Shown here piece after piece: positions 32,471 to 40,149 of a DNA stretch of 64,000 nucleotides. The stretch lies in assembly GCA_965227695.1 (NCBI GenBank), contig OZ245760.1, forward strand, positions 2,170,001 through 2,234,000, in the 5' to 3' direction. How positions within the stretch are numbered: the stretch's first letter is position 1; every line of letters begins with the position of its first letter. The notes beneath the pieces were generated by a model. It made no database searches. It was not told the origin of the DNA and was given only the letters and a program-made list of their open reading frames with translations. The translations under genes were made by a program, and so were the position numbers. The stretch is from UBA1858 sp965227695 (GTDB taxonomy: Bacteria; Pseudomonadota; Gammaproteobacteria; UBA4575).

Positions 32471-32644
32471 ATGCCGAAGCTCTGGGGAAACGATGCCGAG
32501 ATCGATAATGGTCTGGATGACTTGACCTTCACACCTTCGCACCAAAAATATGCACCGCATGCCAATCAGTGCGCCATCTCCGAGCACAAAACACCCGATA
32601 TCTTGCATCTGAAAATTAGCGCGACGCTCGCCAGTGCGTTTTAA
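32471..32644 (+). CDS. Possible small ORF, 57 aa
   Basis: The frame starts at ATG 32471 and ends at TAA 32642-32644, in the 585-base gap between the MerR-type regulator and urtA. It begins MPKLWGNDAEIDNGLDD. The frame remains open upstream of the ATG for a few codons. Composition is not unlike protein, but there is no convincing ribosome site and I recognise no family. It may be controlled by the operator-like sites at 32335-32374, or it may be chance or remnant sequence. Confidence 0.22.
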   Translation: MPKLWGNDAEIDNGLDDLTFTPSHQKYAPHANQCAISEHKTPDILHLKISATLASAF

Positions 32645-32760
32645 TATTTATTTTTCATAGGCATTACATAGGGTTAGCCAGGCCTTATGTTGTCAATAAT
32701 GACGATGAATCCAATTGTGGCATAAAAGATGTAAGCAACAGCACAGGGGCATTACGCACA

Positions 32761-32793
32761 ATTCGAATGCAAGCACATGTTTGCAATTCGAAT
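32761..32793. promoter_or_regulatory. Palindromic element upstream of urtA
   Basis: Two copies of the self-complementary ATTCGAAT (32761-32768 and 32786-32793) enclose a TGCAA...TTGCA inverted repeat. The element is 33 bases long and ends 50 bases before urtA. It looks like an operator for the urea-uptake genes. The inner part resembles an NtrC site (TGCA...TGCA) but is one base too long. Confidence 0.5.
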
Positions 32794-32843
32794 ACGCCCC
32801 GCTATGAAACTTAAATTTACGTTATGAAATACTGGAGAATTCG

Positions 32844-34121
32844 ATGAAAAAACTAAGTATGTGGTCGGTGCTGTGTGCGTTGATACTCACATGGTCCTCA
32901 CACGCCCACTCAGATACGATAAAAGTAGGTGTCCTTCACTCGTTATCAGGAACGATGGCTATCAGTGAAACGACGTTAAAAGATACTGTTTTAATGATGG
33001 TTGAAGAGCAAAACAAAGCTGGTGGCCTGCTTGGAAAGAAACTGGAAGCCGTCGTTGTTGATCCTGCCTCAGACTGGCCACTGTTTGCTGAGAAAATGCG
33101 CGAGCTGATAGAAGTGCACGAAGTAGATGTTATTTTTGGTTGCTGGACCTCAGTGTCACGCAAGTCAGTACTTCCTGTGGTTGAAGAATTAAATGGCCTG
33201 CTTTTCTACCCTGTTCAGTACGAAGGCGAAGAGTCGTCTAAGAATGTTTTTTATACAGGTGCAGCACCTAACCAGCAGGCGATTCCGGCAGTGGATTACT
33301 TAATGGATGGTGGCGTTGAACGCTGGGTACTTGCCGGTACAGATTATGTTTATCCGCGCACAACCAATAAAATTCTCGAGTCTTATTTAAAGCTAAAAGG
33401 CGTTAGCGAGAAAGACATTATGATCAATTACACGCCATTTGGTCATTCGGACTGGCAAACCATTGTCTCAGACATCAAGCAATTTGGTTCCACCGGCAAG
33501 AAAACAGCCGTAGTATCAACAATTAATGGTGATGCAAATGTACCCTTCTATAAAGAGCTGGGTAACCAGGGAATTTCTGCGGAAGATATTCCAGTAGTCG
33601 CATTTTCTGTTGGTGAAGAAGAGTTGTCTGGGATTGACACTTCACCACTGGTAGGTCACCTCGCCGCATGGAATTATTTCCAGAGCGCTGACAGTGAAGA
33701 AAACTATAAATTCATTGATGCATGGCATGAATTCATTGGTGATGAAGAGCGTGTTACCAATGACCCCATGGAAGCAACTTATATTGGTTTCAAAATGTGG
33801 GCAGCAGCCGTTGAAAAAGCCGGCACCACTGAAGTCGATGAAGTACGGCCTGCGATGTATGGACTTGAAGTACCCAATCTCACTGGTGGAACAGCTGTGA
33901 TGAACACCAATCACCACCTGTCTAAACCAGTGTTGATTGGCGAGATTCAGGACAATGGTCAATTTGAAATTGTATGGCAAACAGAGGGAGTGGTTAAAGG
34001 CGACGCCTGGACAGACTACCTGCCGGAAAGCGCGCTCATTATCTCTGACTGGGCAGACCCAGCCATCAACTGCGGTAACTACAACACTCAAACCAAGAAA
34101 TGCTCAGGCCAGAACTATTAA
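32844..34121 (+). CDS. urtA: Urea ABC transporter, substrate-binding protein
   Basis: Periplasmic receptor that captures urea for the UrtBCDE transporter. A signal peptide is present (MKKLSMWSVLCALILTWSSHAHS, split, cleavage near residue 23). The mature chain follows the branched-chain amino-acid receptor fold; VGVLHSLSGTMAISE and IFGCWTSVSRKSVLPV carry the residues that mark UrtA-type receptors. At 425 residues it is the usual length. It opens a plus-strand urea locus of about 11 kb. A terminator-like hairpin follows, so its mRNA is probably the most abundant of the set. Confidence 0.96.
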   Translation: MKKLSMWSVLCALILTWSSHAHSDTIKVGVLHSLSGTMAISETTLKDTVLMMVEEQNKAGGLLGKKLEAVVVDPASDWPLFAEKMRELIEVHEVDVIFGCWTSVSRKSVLPVVEELNGLLFYPVQYEGEESSKNVFYTGAAPNQQAIPAVDYLMDGGVERWVLAGTDYVYPRTTNKILESYLKLKGVSEKDIMINYTPFGHSDWQTIVSDIKQFGSTGKKTAVVSTINGDANVPFYKELGNQGISAEDIPVVAFSVGEEELSGIDTSPLVGHLAAWNYFQSADSEENYKFIDAWHEFIGDEERVTNDPMEATYIGFKMWAAAVEKAGTTEVDEVRPAMYGLEVPNLTGGTAVMNTNHHLSKPVLIGEIQDNGQFEIVWQTEGVVKGDAWTDYLPESALIISDWADPAINCGNYNTQTKKCSGQNY

Positions 34122-34153
34122 AGCGGCATAAGCATTGTAAGTCCATTTCAAAC

Positions 34154-34182
34154 AAAGGCGCTCATACAATATGGGCGCCTTT
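34154..34182 (+). terminator. Terminator-like hairpin between urtA and urtB
   Basis: AAAGGCGC (34154-34161) pairs exactly with GCGCCTTT (34175-34182) around a 13-base loop, 33 bases after the urtA stop and 15 bases before the urtB start. Partial termination here would make much more receptor than membrane components, as in other ABC operons. Confidence 0.65.
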
Positions 34183-34196
34183 AATAAAATAAAAAG

Positions 34197-35858
34197 ATGC
34201 GTACTCTTTCAATTGTTACAATATTACTGGTGATCTTCTCAGTATTCCCGCCATACACAAGTGCACAAGAAAACAATACTGTGACCGGGTCTGATACCAA
34301 TAATAGCCAGAATTTTACACGATTATTATCTCAGCTCACGACAAGAGATTTTGATAAAAAAGCCCAGATCATTCAAAGCGTGCAACAGGCACAACATAAA
34401 AATTCACTGCTAATACTCAGAAATCTGCTTGATGGAAACATATATTATAAAAAGGACGATAAAACCATTGTTATCGCCAACATTGAAGGTAAACAGGCCA
34501 GCATTACTAATGCCGTGACAGGAGAGGCACTGGGGGTTATTTCAAAAAGAAAAATAAAAAAAGTAGGCATTAATAATAGTTTGCGTCGCGTGTTAAATCA
34601 GTCAATAGCACAACTGAGCCTGAATAATGACAAGGCCAGTGCCAGAAAAGCAGCCGTTGTTGAACTATTTAAAAGTATCGATGACGATACGGCTGCTATC
34701 CTGAAACAAAGACTTTTACATGAACAGGACTCCAGCGTTATAGAAGTACTTAAAACAGCAATTTCTATCAATGCTCTTAATTCCAATGACATTGATGTGC
34801 AATTAAATGCCATTGATTTCCTGTCACGTTCGCTGTATCCAGAAGCACGTAATTCTCTCAAGACACTCGATACTCAACTATCATCGCAACAGCAAAATAG
34901 CGATATAACAAAGTTACGCCAGGAAATTTCTTCCTCGCTTGAAAAAATTAATTCCAGTGTTGGTCTATATCGCCAGATTGAAAATATTTTCTTTGGTTTG
35001 AGCATGGGCTCAGTGTTGCTTCTCGTGGCAGTCGGACTAGCCATTACCTTTGGTGTGATGGGTGTGATCAATATGGCTCATGGCGAAATGCTTATGCTTG
35101 GCGCATATACTACATACATTATCCAGCAGTTATTTCCAAATCATATTGAGTACTCGATACTGATTTCAATTCCAACCGCTTTTATATTCACGGGCCTGGT
35201 GGGTATTGGCATCGAGCGCGGTGTCATCCGTTTCCTGTATGGACGCCCACTCGAAACTTTACTGGCGACATTCGGGATCAGCCTGATATTACAGCAGACT
35301 GTTCGCACAGTGATCTCACCACAGAATCGCGCTGTTTCTACACCAGACTGGTTAAGCGGCTCGCTGCAGATCAATCCTGCGTTATCATTAACATACAATC
35401 GCCTATACATCATAATTTTTGCTTTCATGGTGCTTATTGGCCTGATGCTATTGCTTAATAAGTCCAGATTCGGCCTACAGGTAAGAGCCGTGACACAAAA
35501 CCGGTCGATGGCAAAAGCAATGGGAATCAGGACAGACTGGGTAGACGCCTTCACATTTGGCCTCGGATCCGGTATTGCAGGAATCGCAGGTGTCGCACTT
35601 AGTCAGTTAACAAATGTTGGCCCAAATCTTGGCCAGTCTTACATAATAGACTCATTTATGGTGGTAGTTTTTGGAGGTGTTGGGAATTTATGGGGCACGT
35701 TGTTTGGCGCAATGACCCTGGGTATAGCGAACAAGTATCTTGAACCATTCACGGGTGCCGTTATAGCCAAAATATTAGTTCTAGTATTTATTATTTTATT
35801 CATTCAAAAACGACCACGCGGCATGTTTGCTTTAAAAGGTCGTTCAGCAGATAACTAA
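34197..35858 (+). CDS. urtB: Urea ABC transporter, permease UrtB
   Basis: Inner-membrane permease for urea. The signal-like N-terminus and about 240 residues of periplasmic extension (helical, Lys- and Gln-rich) precede a LivH-like permease of about 290 residues with eight or so membrane segments, such as ALGLAITFGVMGVINMAHGEMLM and GIGIERGVIRFLYGRPL in pieces. The long extension is normal for UrtB of proteobacteria. It pairs with UrtC four bases downstream. Confidence 0.95.
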   Translation: MRTLSIVTILLVIFSVFPPYTSAQENNTVTGSDTNNSQNFTRLLSQLTTRDFDKKAQIIQSVQQAQHKNSLLILRNLLDGNIYYKKDDKTIVIANIEGKQASITNAVTGEALGVISKRKIKKVGINNSLRRVLNQSIAQLSLNNDKASARKAAVVELFKSIDDDTAAILKQRLLHEQDSSVIEVLKTAISINALNSNDIDVQLNAIDFLSRSLYPEARNSLKTLDTQLSSQQQNSDITKLRQEISSSLEKINSSVGLYRQIENIFFGLSMGSVLLLVAVGLAITFGVMGVINMAHGEMLMLGAYTTYIIQQLFPNHIEYSILISIPTAFIFTGLVGIGIERGVIRFLYGRPLETLLATFGISLILQQTVRTVISPQNRAVSTPDWLSGSLQINPALSLTYNRLYIIIFAFMVLIGLMLLLNKSRFGLQVRAVTQNRSMAKAMGIRTDWVDAFTFGLGSGIAGIAGVALSQLTNVGPNLGQSYIIDSFMVVVFGGVGNLWGTLFGAMTLGIANKYLEPFTGAVIAKILVLVFIILFIQKRPRGMFALKGRSADN

Positions 35859-35862
35859 CGTT

Positions 35863-37011
35863 ATGGAAAAGTCATTAGTTCAAAGATTATTACTCTCTGA
35901 CACAGGCAGTAAAATCCTTACAATAGTAATCATTATTTCGGTAGTTATCGTACCAGCATTAAACCTGCTGACACCATCTGATTCAATTTTCCATATATCC
36001 ACCTATACTGTCACTATCCTTGGCAAGTATCTATGCTTCGCCCTGTTGGCATTATCAGTTGATTTAGTATGGGGCTACCTCGGAATATTGAGCCTTGGTC
36101 ATGGTGCTTTTTTCGCCCTGGGTGGATATGCAATGGGTATGTACCTGATGCGCCAGATTGGCGATCGTGGCGTTTATGGTAACCCGGAATTACCTGACTT
36201 CATGGTGTTTCTGAACTGGGATGCTCTGCCATGGTACTGGTACGGATTTGACCAGTTTGGCTTCGCTTTGCTAATGGTTATGTTTGCCCCGGGGTTGCTG
36301 GCATTTGTATTTGGCTGGCTGGCTTTTCGTTCACGCGTGACAGGTGTCTACCTTTCAATTATGACACAGGCGATGACTTATGCCTTGATGCTGGCATTTT
36401 TTCAGAACGACTTTGGTTTTGGTGGTAACAACGGACTTACCGATTTTAAAGATATTCTTGGCTTTGATTTACAAAGTAATGCAACACGATGTGGCTTATT
36501 TATTGCTTCCGCCCTTGCTTTATTGGGCGGTTTTGCATTATGTAAATATATTGCACAATCACGATTAGGCAGCCTGGTAATGGCTATTCGGGATTCACAG
36601 AGCCGGGTGCGCTTCCTGGGCTATCGAGATGAGCATATAAAGTTATTTATTTTTGTCATTTCCGCTCTTCTAGCTGGCATTGCCGGTGCATTGTATGTTC
36701 CTCAGGTCGGTATTATTAATCCAAGTGAATTTGCACCTATTCGTTCTATAGAATTGGTAATCTGGGTTGCTATTGGTGGTCGTGGCACATTGTATGGCGC
36801 AGTACTGGGTGCATTTGTCGTCAATTATGCAAAAACTTTCTTTACAGCCTGGGCGCCTGAAGCATGGCTATTTATTCTGGGCAGTATATTTGTGTTTGTC
36901 ACAATCTTTATGCCAAAAGGCCTGGTCGGAATATATCATCAGTTACTTGCCCGTAGCTCAAAAAACCAGACACTAAAACAAACCAAAACAGTTTACGACG
37001 AAACTTCATGA
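35863..37011 (+). CDS. urtC: Urea ABC transporter, permease UrtC
   Basis: Second inner-membrane permease of the urea importer, LivM-like, 382 residues with about ten hydrophobic segments. LSLGHGAFFALGGYAMGMYLM and the C-terminal GRGTLYGAVLGAFVVNY are family marks. It has the aromatic insertion (NWDALPWYWYGF) typical of UrtC. It overlaps urtD by four bases (ATGA at 37008-37011), so the two are translationally coupled. Confidence 0.95.
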   Translation: MEKSLVQRLLLSDTGSKILTIVIIISVVIVPALNLLTPSDSIFHISTYTVTILGKYLCFALLALSVDLVWGYLGILSLGHGAFFALGGYAMGMYLMRQIGDRGVYGNPELPDFMVFLNWDALPWYWYGFDQFGFALLMVMFAPGLLAFVFGWLAFRSRVTGVYLSIMTQAMTYALMLAFFQNDFGFGGNNGLTDFKDILGFDLQSNATRCGLFIASALALLGGFALCKYIAQSRLGSLVMAIRDSQSRVRFLGYRDEHIKLFIFVISALLAGIAGALYVPQVGIINPSEFAPIRSIELVIWVAIGGRGTLYGAVLGAFVVNYAKTFFTAWAPEAWLFILGSIFVFVTIFMPKGLVGIYHQLLARSSKNQTLKQTKTVYDETS

Positions 37012-37751
37012 AATCTGAATCCATACTCTATCTGAATAACGTGTCTGTCAGCTTTGATGGTTTTAAGGCAATTGATGGCCTGAGCCTTTATGTAGACAGA
37101 TATGAGTTACGTTGCATTATCGGTGCCAACGGTGCCGGAAAAACAACAATGATGGATATCATTACCGGAAAAACAAAACCGGATAAAGGTGAAGTATATT
37201 TTGGTGATAAAATTGATTTAACAACCAGGGATGAAGCAGAAATTGCCAATCTCGGAATTGGAAGAAAGTTTCAGAAACCAACCGTTTTTGAAAATCATAC
37301 GGTCTTTCAGAATCTTGAACTTGCACTTGAAGGAAACAGAAATATCTTGGGCAATCTTTTTTATAAATTAAATGCAGAGCAGCGTGAAAGAATTGAAGAG
37401 TCACTTGAAGTAACAGGACTAGAGAATGAAAGGTACAGGCACGCAGGGGAATTATCGCATGGCCAAAAACAATGGCTGGAAATTGGGATGCTTATAACTC
37501 AAAACCCGCAATTATTACTGGTTGACGAGCCAGTGGCAGGCATGACACACCAGGAATCCGAACGTACAGCAGAATTATTAACCAGTCTCGCAGAAAAACA
37601 TTCAGTAGTAGTGGTTGAACATGACATGGAGTTTATTCGATCAATCGCCCGCAAAGTAACAGTATTGCATCAAGGATCAGTTCTCGCGGAAGGTTCAATG
37701 AAAAAAATCCAAAGTGATCCAAAAGTAATTGAAGTATATCTGGGCGAATAA
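37008..37751 (+). CDS. urtD: Urea ABC transporter, ATP-binding protein UrtD
   Basis: One of two ATPases that power urea import. Walker A is GANGAGKTTMMD, the signature is LSHGQKQWLEIG (H in place of the second G, as is common in UrtD/LivG), Walker B is LLLVDEP, and the switch His is in VVVEHDMEF. At 247 residues it is normal. The gene overlaps urtC and is followed by urtE after one base. Confidence 0.95.
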   Translation: MKSESILYLNNVSVSFDGFKAIDGLSLYVDRYELRCIIGANGAGKTTMMDIITGKTKPDKGEVYFGDKIDLTTRDEAEIANLGIGRKFQKPTVFENHTVFQNLELALEGNRNILGNLFYKLNAEQRERIEESLEVTGLENERYRHAGELSHGQKQWLEIGMLITQNPQLLLVDEPVAGMTHQESERTAELLTSLAEKHSVVVVEHDMEFIRSIARKVTVLHQGSVLAEGSMKKIQSDPKVIEVYLGE

Positions 37752-37752
37752 T

Positions 37753-38442
37753 ATGTTAAAAGTTTCATCAGTTAATCAATACTATCGTGAAAGCCATACA
37801 TTATGGGATTTATCGCTTAACATTCCCAGGGGAAGTGTGACATGCCTGATGGGACGCAATGGTGTCGGTAAAACCACTTTACTTAAATGCATAATGGGGC
37901 TCGTTGAAACAACCAGTGGTTCGATTATTTTCAATGATATTGACCTTACCAAGATGAGTGCGGAAAAACGCGCAACACTTGGGATAGCTTACGTACCACA
38001 GGGTAGAGAAATATTTTCACAACTGACAGTTGAAGAAAATCTCAACACAGGACTGATTGCCAACAAGTCAAAAACTCTCCCGTCTATTATATTTGAATTA
38101 TTCCCGGTACTTAAAGAAATGTTACAAAGACGTGGTGGAGACCTGTCTGGTGGTCAACAGCAACAACTTGCCCTCGGCAGGGCTCTGGCAATTCAGCCGG
38201 AATTACTTATACTCGACGAGCCTACTGAAGGGATACAACCTAATATTGTACGGGAAATTGGTGAAATTATTATTAGACTTAACCAGGAGCTCGGTCTGAC
38301 TGTTTTGCTGGTTGAACAAAAATTACCATTTGCAAGACGGGTTGCCTCAAACTTTTGTATACTTGAAAAAGGCCGTCATGTTGCACAGGGAGATATGAGT
38401 CAACTTAATGACGAGCTAATTGATCGTTACCTAAAAGTTTAA
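37753..38442 (+). CDS. urtE: Urea ABC transporter, ATP-binding protein UrtE
   Basis: Second ATPase of the importer. Walker A is GRNGVGKTTLLK, signature LSGGQQQQLALG, Walker B LLILDEP, and the switch Gln-His region is VLLVEQKLPF, where Gln replaces the usual His as in LivF-type subunits. ATG 37753 is used, directly after the urtD stop; the frame open further upstream from 37729 overlaps urtD. The product is 229 residues. Confidence 0.95.
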   Translation: MLKVSSVNQYYRESHTLWDLSLNIPRGSVTCLMGRNGVGKTTLLKCIMGLVETTSGSIIFNDIDLTKMSAEKRATLGIAYVPQGREIFSQLTVEENLNTGLIANKSKTLPSIIFELFPVLKEMLQRRGGDLSGGQQQQLALGRALAIQPELLILDEPTEGIQPNIVREIGEIIIRLNQELGLTVLLVEQKLPFARRVASNFCILEKGRHVAQGDMSQLNDELIDRYLKV

Positions 38443-38464
38443 ATACTTCATTCCAGGAGATAAT

Positions 38465-38635
38465 ATGTATAACAAATTTATAAATACAATCAGATTACTT
38501 GGTCTGTCTGCAATATGCTCACCCGCCATTTCACACCCCGGACATACTTCAATACCTCACACGCATGGTGGCATCGAGTTCTTGTTACTTGCCATTGTTG
38601 TCGCGGGAGTTATTTATTACTTTATTAAAAACTGA
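38465..38635 (+). CDS. Small His-containing membrane protein between urtE and ureD, 56 aa
   Basis: A real-looking short gene: ATG 38465 has AGGAG six bases upstream, and the frame ends in TGA 38633-38635. The product has a signal-like start (residues 5-20), then HPGHTSIPHTHGG with four His, and a hydrophobic segment (residues 36-54) ending in YYFIKN. The HPGH motif resembles the start of the nickel/cobalt permease-like HupE/UreJ proteins, so it could help nickel reach urease or be a cut-down relative. It lies in the urtE-ureD gap and is cotranscribed. Confidence 0.7.
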   Translation: MYNKFINTIRLLGLSAICSPAISHPGHTSIPHTHGGIEFLLLAIVVAGVIYYFIKN

Positions 38636-38662
38636 CCTGGCTGCAAAATCCAGATAACGAGC

Positions 38663-39502
38663 ATGAAACAAACCAAAATAACCCATGGTTGGAAGGCACG
38701 TCTGGATCTGGCCTTTACATATTGTGATCATAAAACTCTTCTTACCGGGAAAAAGCACTCAGGTCCATTAATGGTGCAAAAACCTTTTTATCCGGAAATT
38801 AATGGTTGTTGCCATGTTTACCTGATACATCCACCCGGTGGCATTGTCGCTGGTGACGACATTAATCTTTACGCACAACTCAACAAAAATGCTCATGCAT
38901 TAATTACTACGCCCGGCGCAACCAAATATTACCGCAGTATTGGTCCTGTTGCCAGTCAAAGCCAATATATACAAATGGAAGACAATGCCATACTTGAATG
39001 GTTACCTCAGGAAACAGTCTGCTTCAACCAGGCAAATGCTGTCTCCGCTACCAGGATATATCTGAAAAATAATAATCGTTTTTTTGCCTGGGAAATACAG
39101 TGTCTTGGCTTACCTGCCCAGAAAGAATACTTTACTCAGGGTAAATATATCCAGAAGTTTGAAATATGGAAAAACAATAAACCATTACTGCTTGAGACCA
39201 ACAGAATTGTCGGTAATGATCTCCTGCTCGAGGCGGACTGGGGTCTGCAGGGATATAAATCAATGGGCACTCTGATAGTGAGCGACTATCACGAAATCAT
39301 TGACAGAAATATTGTCAGTAATATTCTTGCAAAGTATAAAGATCATATCAGTTCTTTTACGACCGTTAATGGATTATTTATTATCAGGTCAATGAGTATG
39401 TACGCTGAAAAGATAAAACAAATGTTTACTGACATATGGAAAACACTAAGACCTGTAATTTTAGAAGTTGAATCAAGCTCACCCAGAATATGGAACACTT
39501 AA
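38663..39502 (+). CDS. ureD: Urease accessory protein UreD
   Basis: Scaffold protein that binds apo-urease and, together with UreF and UreG, delivers nickel and CO2 to the active site. Conserved segments seen: LMVQKPFYPE, HPPGGIVAGDDI, TTPGATKYYRS and LPQETVCFNQA. At 279 residues it is the usual size. It begins the enzyme part of the locus, 27 bases after the small membrane gene, followed by the structural genes ureABC. Confidence 0.93.
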   Translation: MKQTKITHGWKARLDLAFTYCDHKTLLTGKKHSGPLMVQKPFYPEINGCCHVYLIHPPGGIVAGDDINLYAQLNKNAHALITTPGATKYYRSIGPVASQSQYIQMEDNAILEWLPQETVCFNQANAVSATRIYLKNNNRFFAWEIQCLGLPAQKEYFTQGKYIQKFEIWKNNKPLLLETNRIVGNDLLLEADWGLQGYKSMGTLIVSDYHEIIDRNIVSNILAKYKDHISSFTTVNGLFIIRSMSMYAEKIKQMFTDIWKTLRPVILEVESSSPRIWNT

Positions 39503-39520
39503 CCCAAACAGGATGCCAGC

Positions 39521-39823
39521 ATGGAATTATCGCCGAGAGAAAAAGACAAACTGCTTTTATTTACTGCAGGATTGCTTGCTGAAAGAAGAAAAAATAAAGG
39601 TATAAAACTCAATTATCCTGAAACCATTGCATATATTTCCTGTGCAATTCTGGAGGGTGCAAGAGAAGGCAAACTGGTATCAGAACTGATGGAGGAAGGG
39701 CGCAATCTTCTGACACGTGATGACGTGATGGAAGGTATTAGCGAAATGGTACACGAAGTACAAGTTGAAGCCACGTTTCCTGATGGAACCAAGCTGGTTA
39801 CAGTACATAACCCTATTACCTAA
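39521..39823 (+). CDS. ureA: Urease gamma subunit
   Basis: Smallest structural subunit of urease (100 residues). The N-terminus MELSPREKDKLLLFTAGLLAERR and the TRDDVMEGISEMVHEVQVEATFPDGTKLVTVH end, read in pieces, match the highly conserved gamma chain. It assembles with UreB and UreC into the (abc)3 enzyme that splits urea into ammonia and carbonic acid in the cytoplasm. Fourteen bases separate it from ureB. Confidence 0.97.
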   Translation: MELSPREKDKLLLFTAGLLAERRKNKGIKLNYPETIAYISCAILEGAREGKLVSELMEEGRNLLTRDDVMEGISEMVHEVQVEATFPDGTKLVTVHNPIT

Positions 39824-39837
39824 ACGAGAGTGAAATC

Positions 39838-40146
39838 ATGATTCCAGGTGAAATAATTACATGTCCAGGTGAGTTGGAAATAAACACTAACAGAAAAACT
39901 GTCTCTATTACCGTTTCAAATACTGGCGACAGACCGATTCAGGTTGGTTCACATTATCATTTCTATGAGACCAACAGTTCACTCGATTTCGATCGCGATA
40001 AAACGCTGGGAATGCGCCTGGATACTGCTGCAGGCACTGCTGTGCGCTTCGAACCTGGTCAGCATCGCACTGTTCAGTTAGTAGAAATCAGTGGCAGCAA
40101 GATTATTTATGGATTTAATGCAAAAGTCATGGGAAAGGTAGAATAG
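39838..40146 (+). CDS. ureB: Urease beta subunit
   Basis: Second structural chain, 102 residues. MIPGEIITCPGELEIN, GDRPIQVGSHYHFYE and RLDTAAGTAVRFEPGQ are typical of UreB. It packs against UreC and helps close the active site. Three bases separate it from ureC. Confidence 0.97.
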   Translation: MIPGEIITCPGELEINTNRKTVSITVSNTGDRPIQVGSHYHFYETNSSLDFDRDKTLGMRLDTAAGTAVRFEPGQHRTVQLVEISGSKIIYGFNAKVMGKVE

Positions 40147-40149
40147 ATC

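Noticed and set aside
32768..32785. TGCAAGCACATGTTTGCA as an NtrC site
   Set aside because: The half-sites are spaced one base too far apart and the flanking bases do not fit; kept only as a palindromic element of unknown binder.
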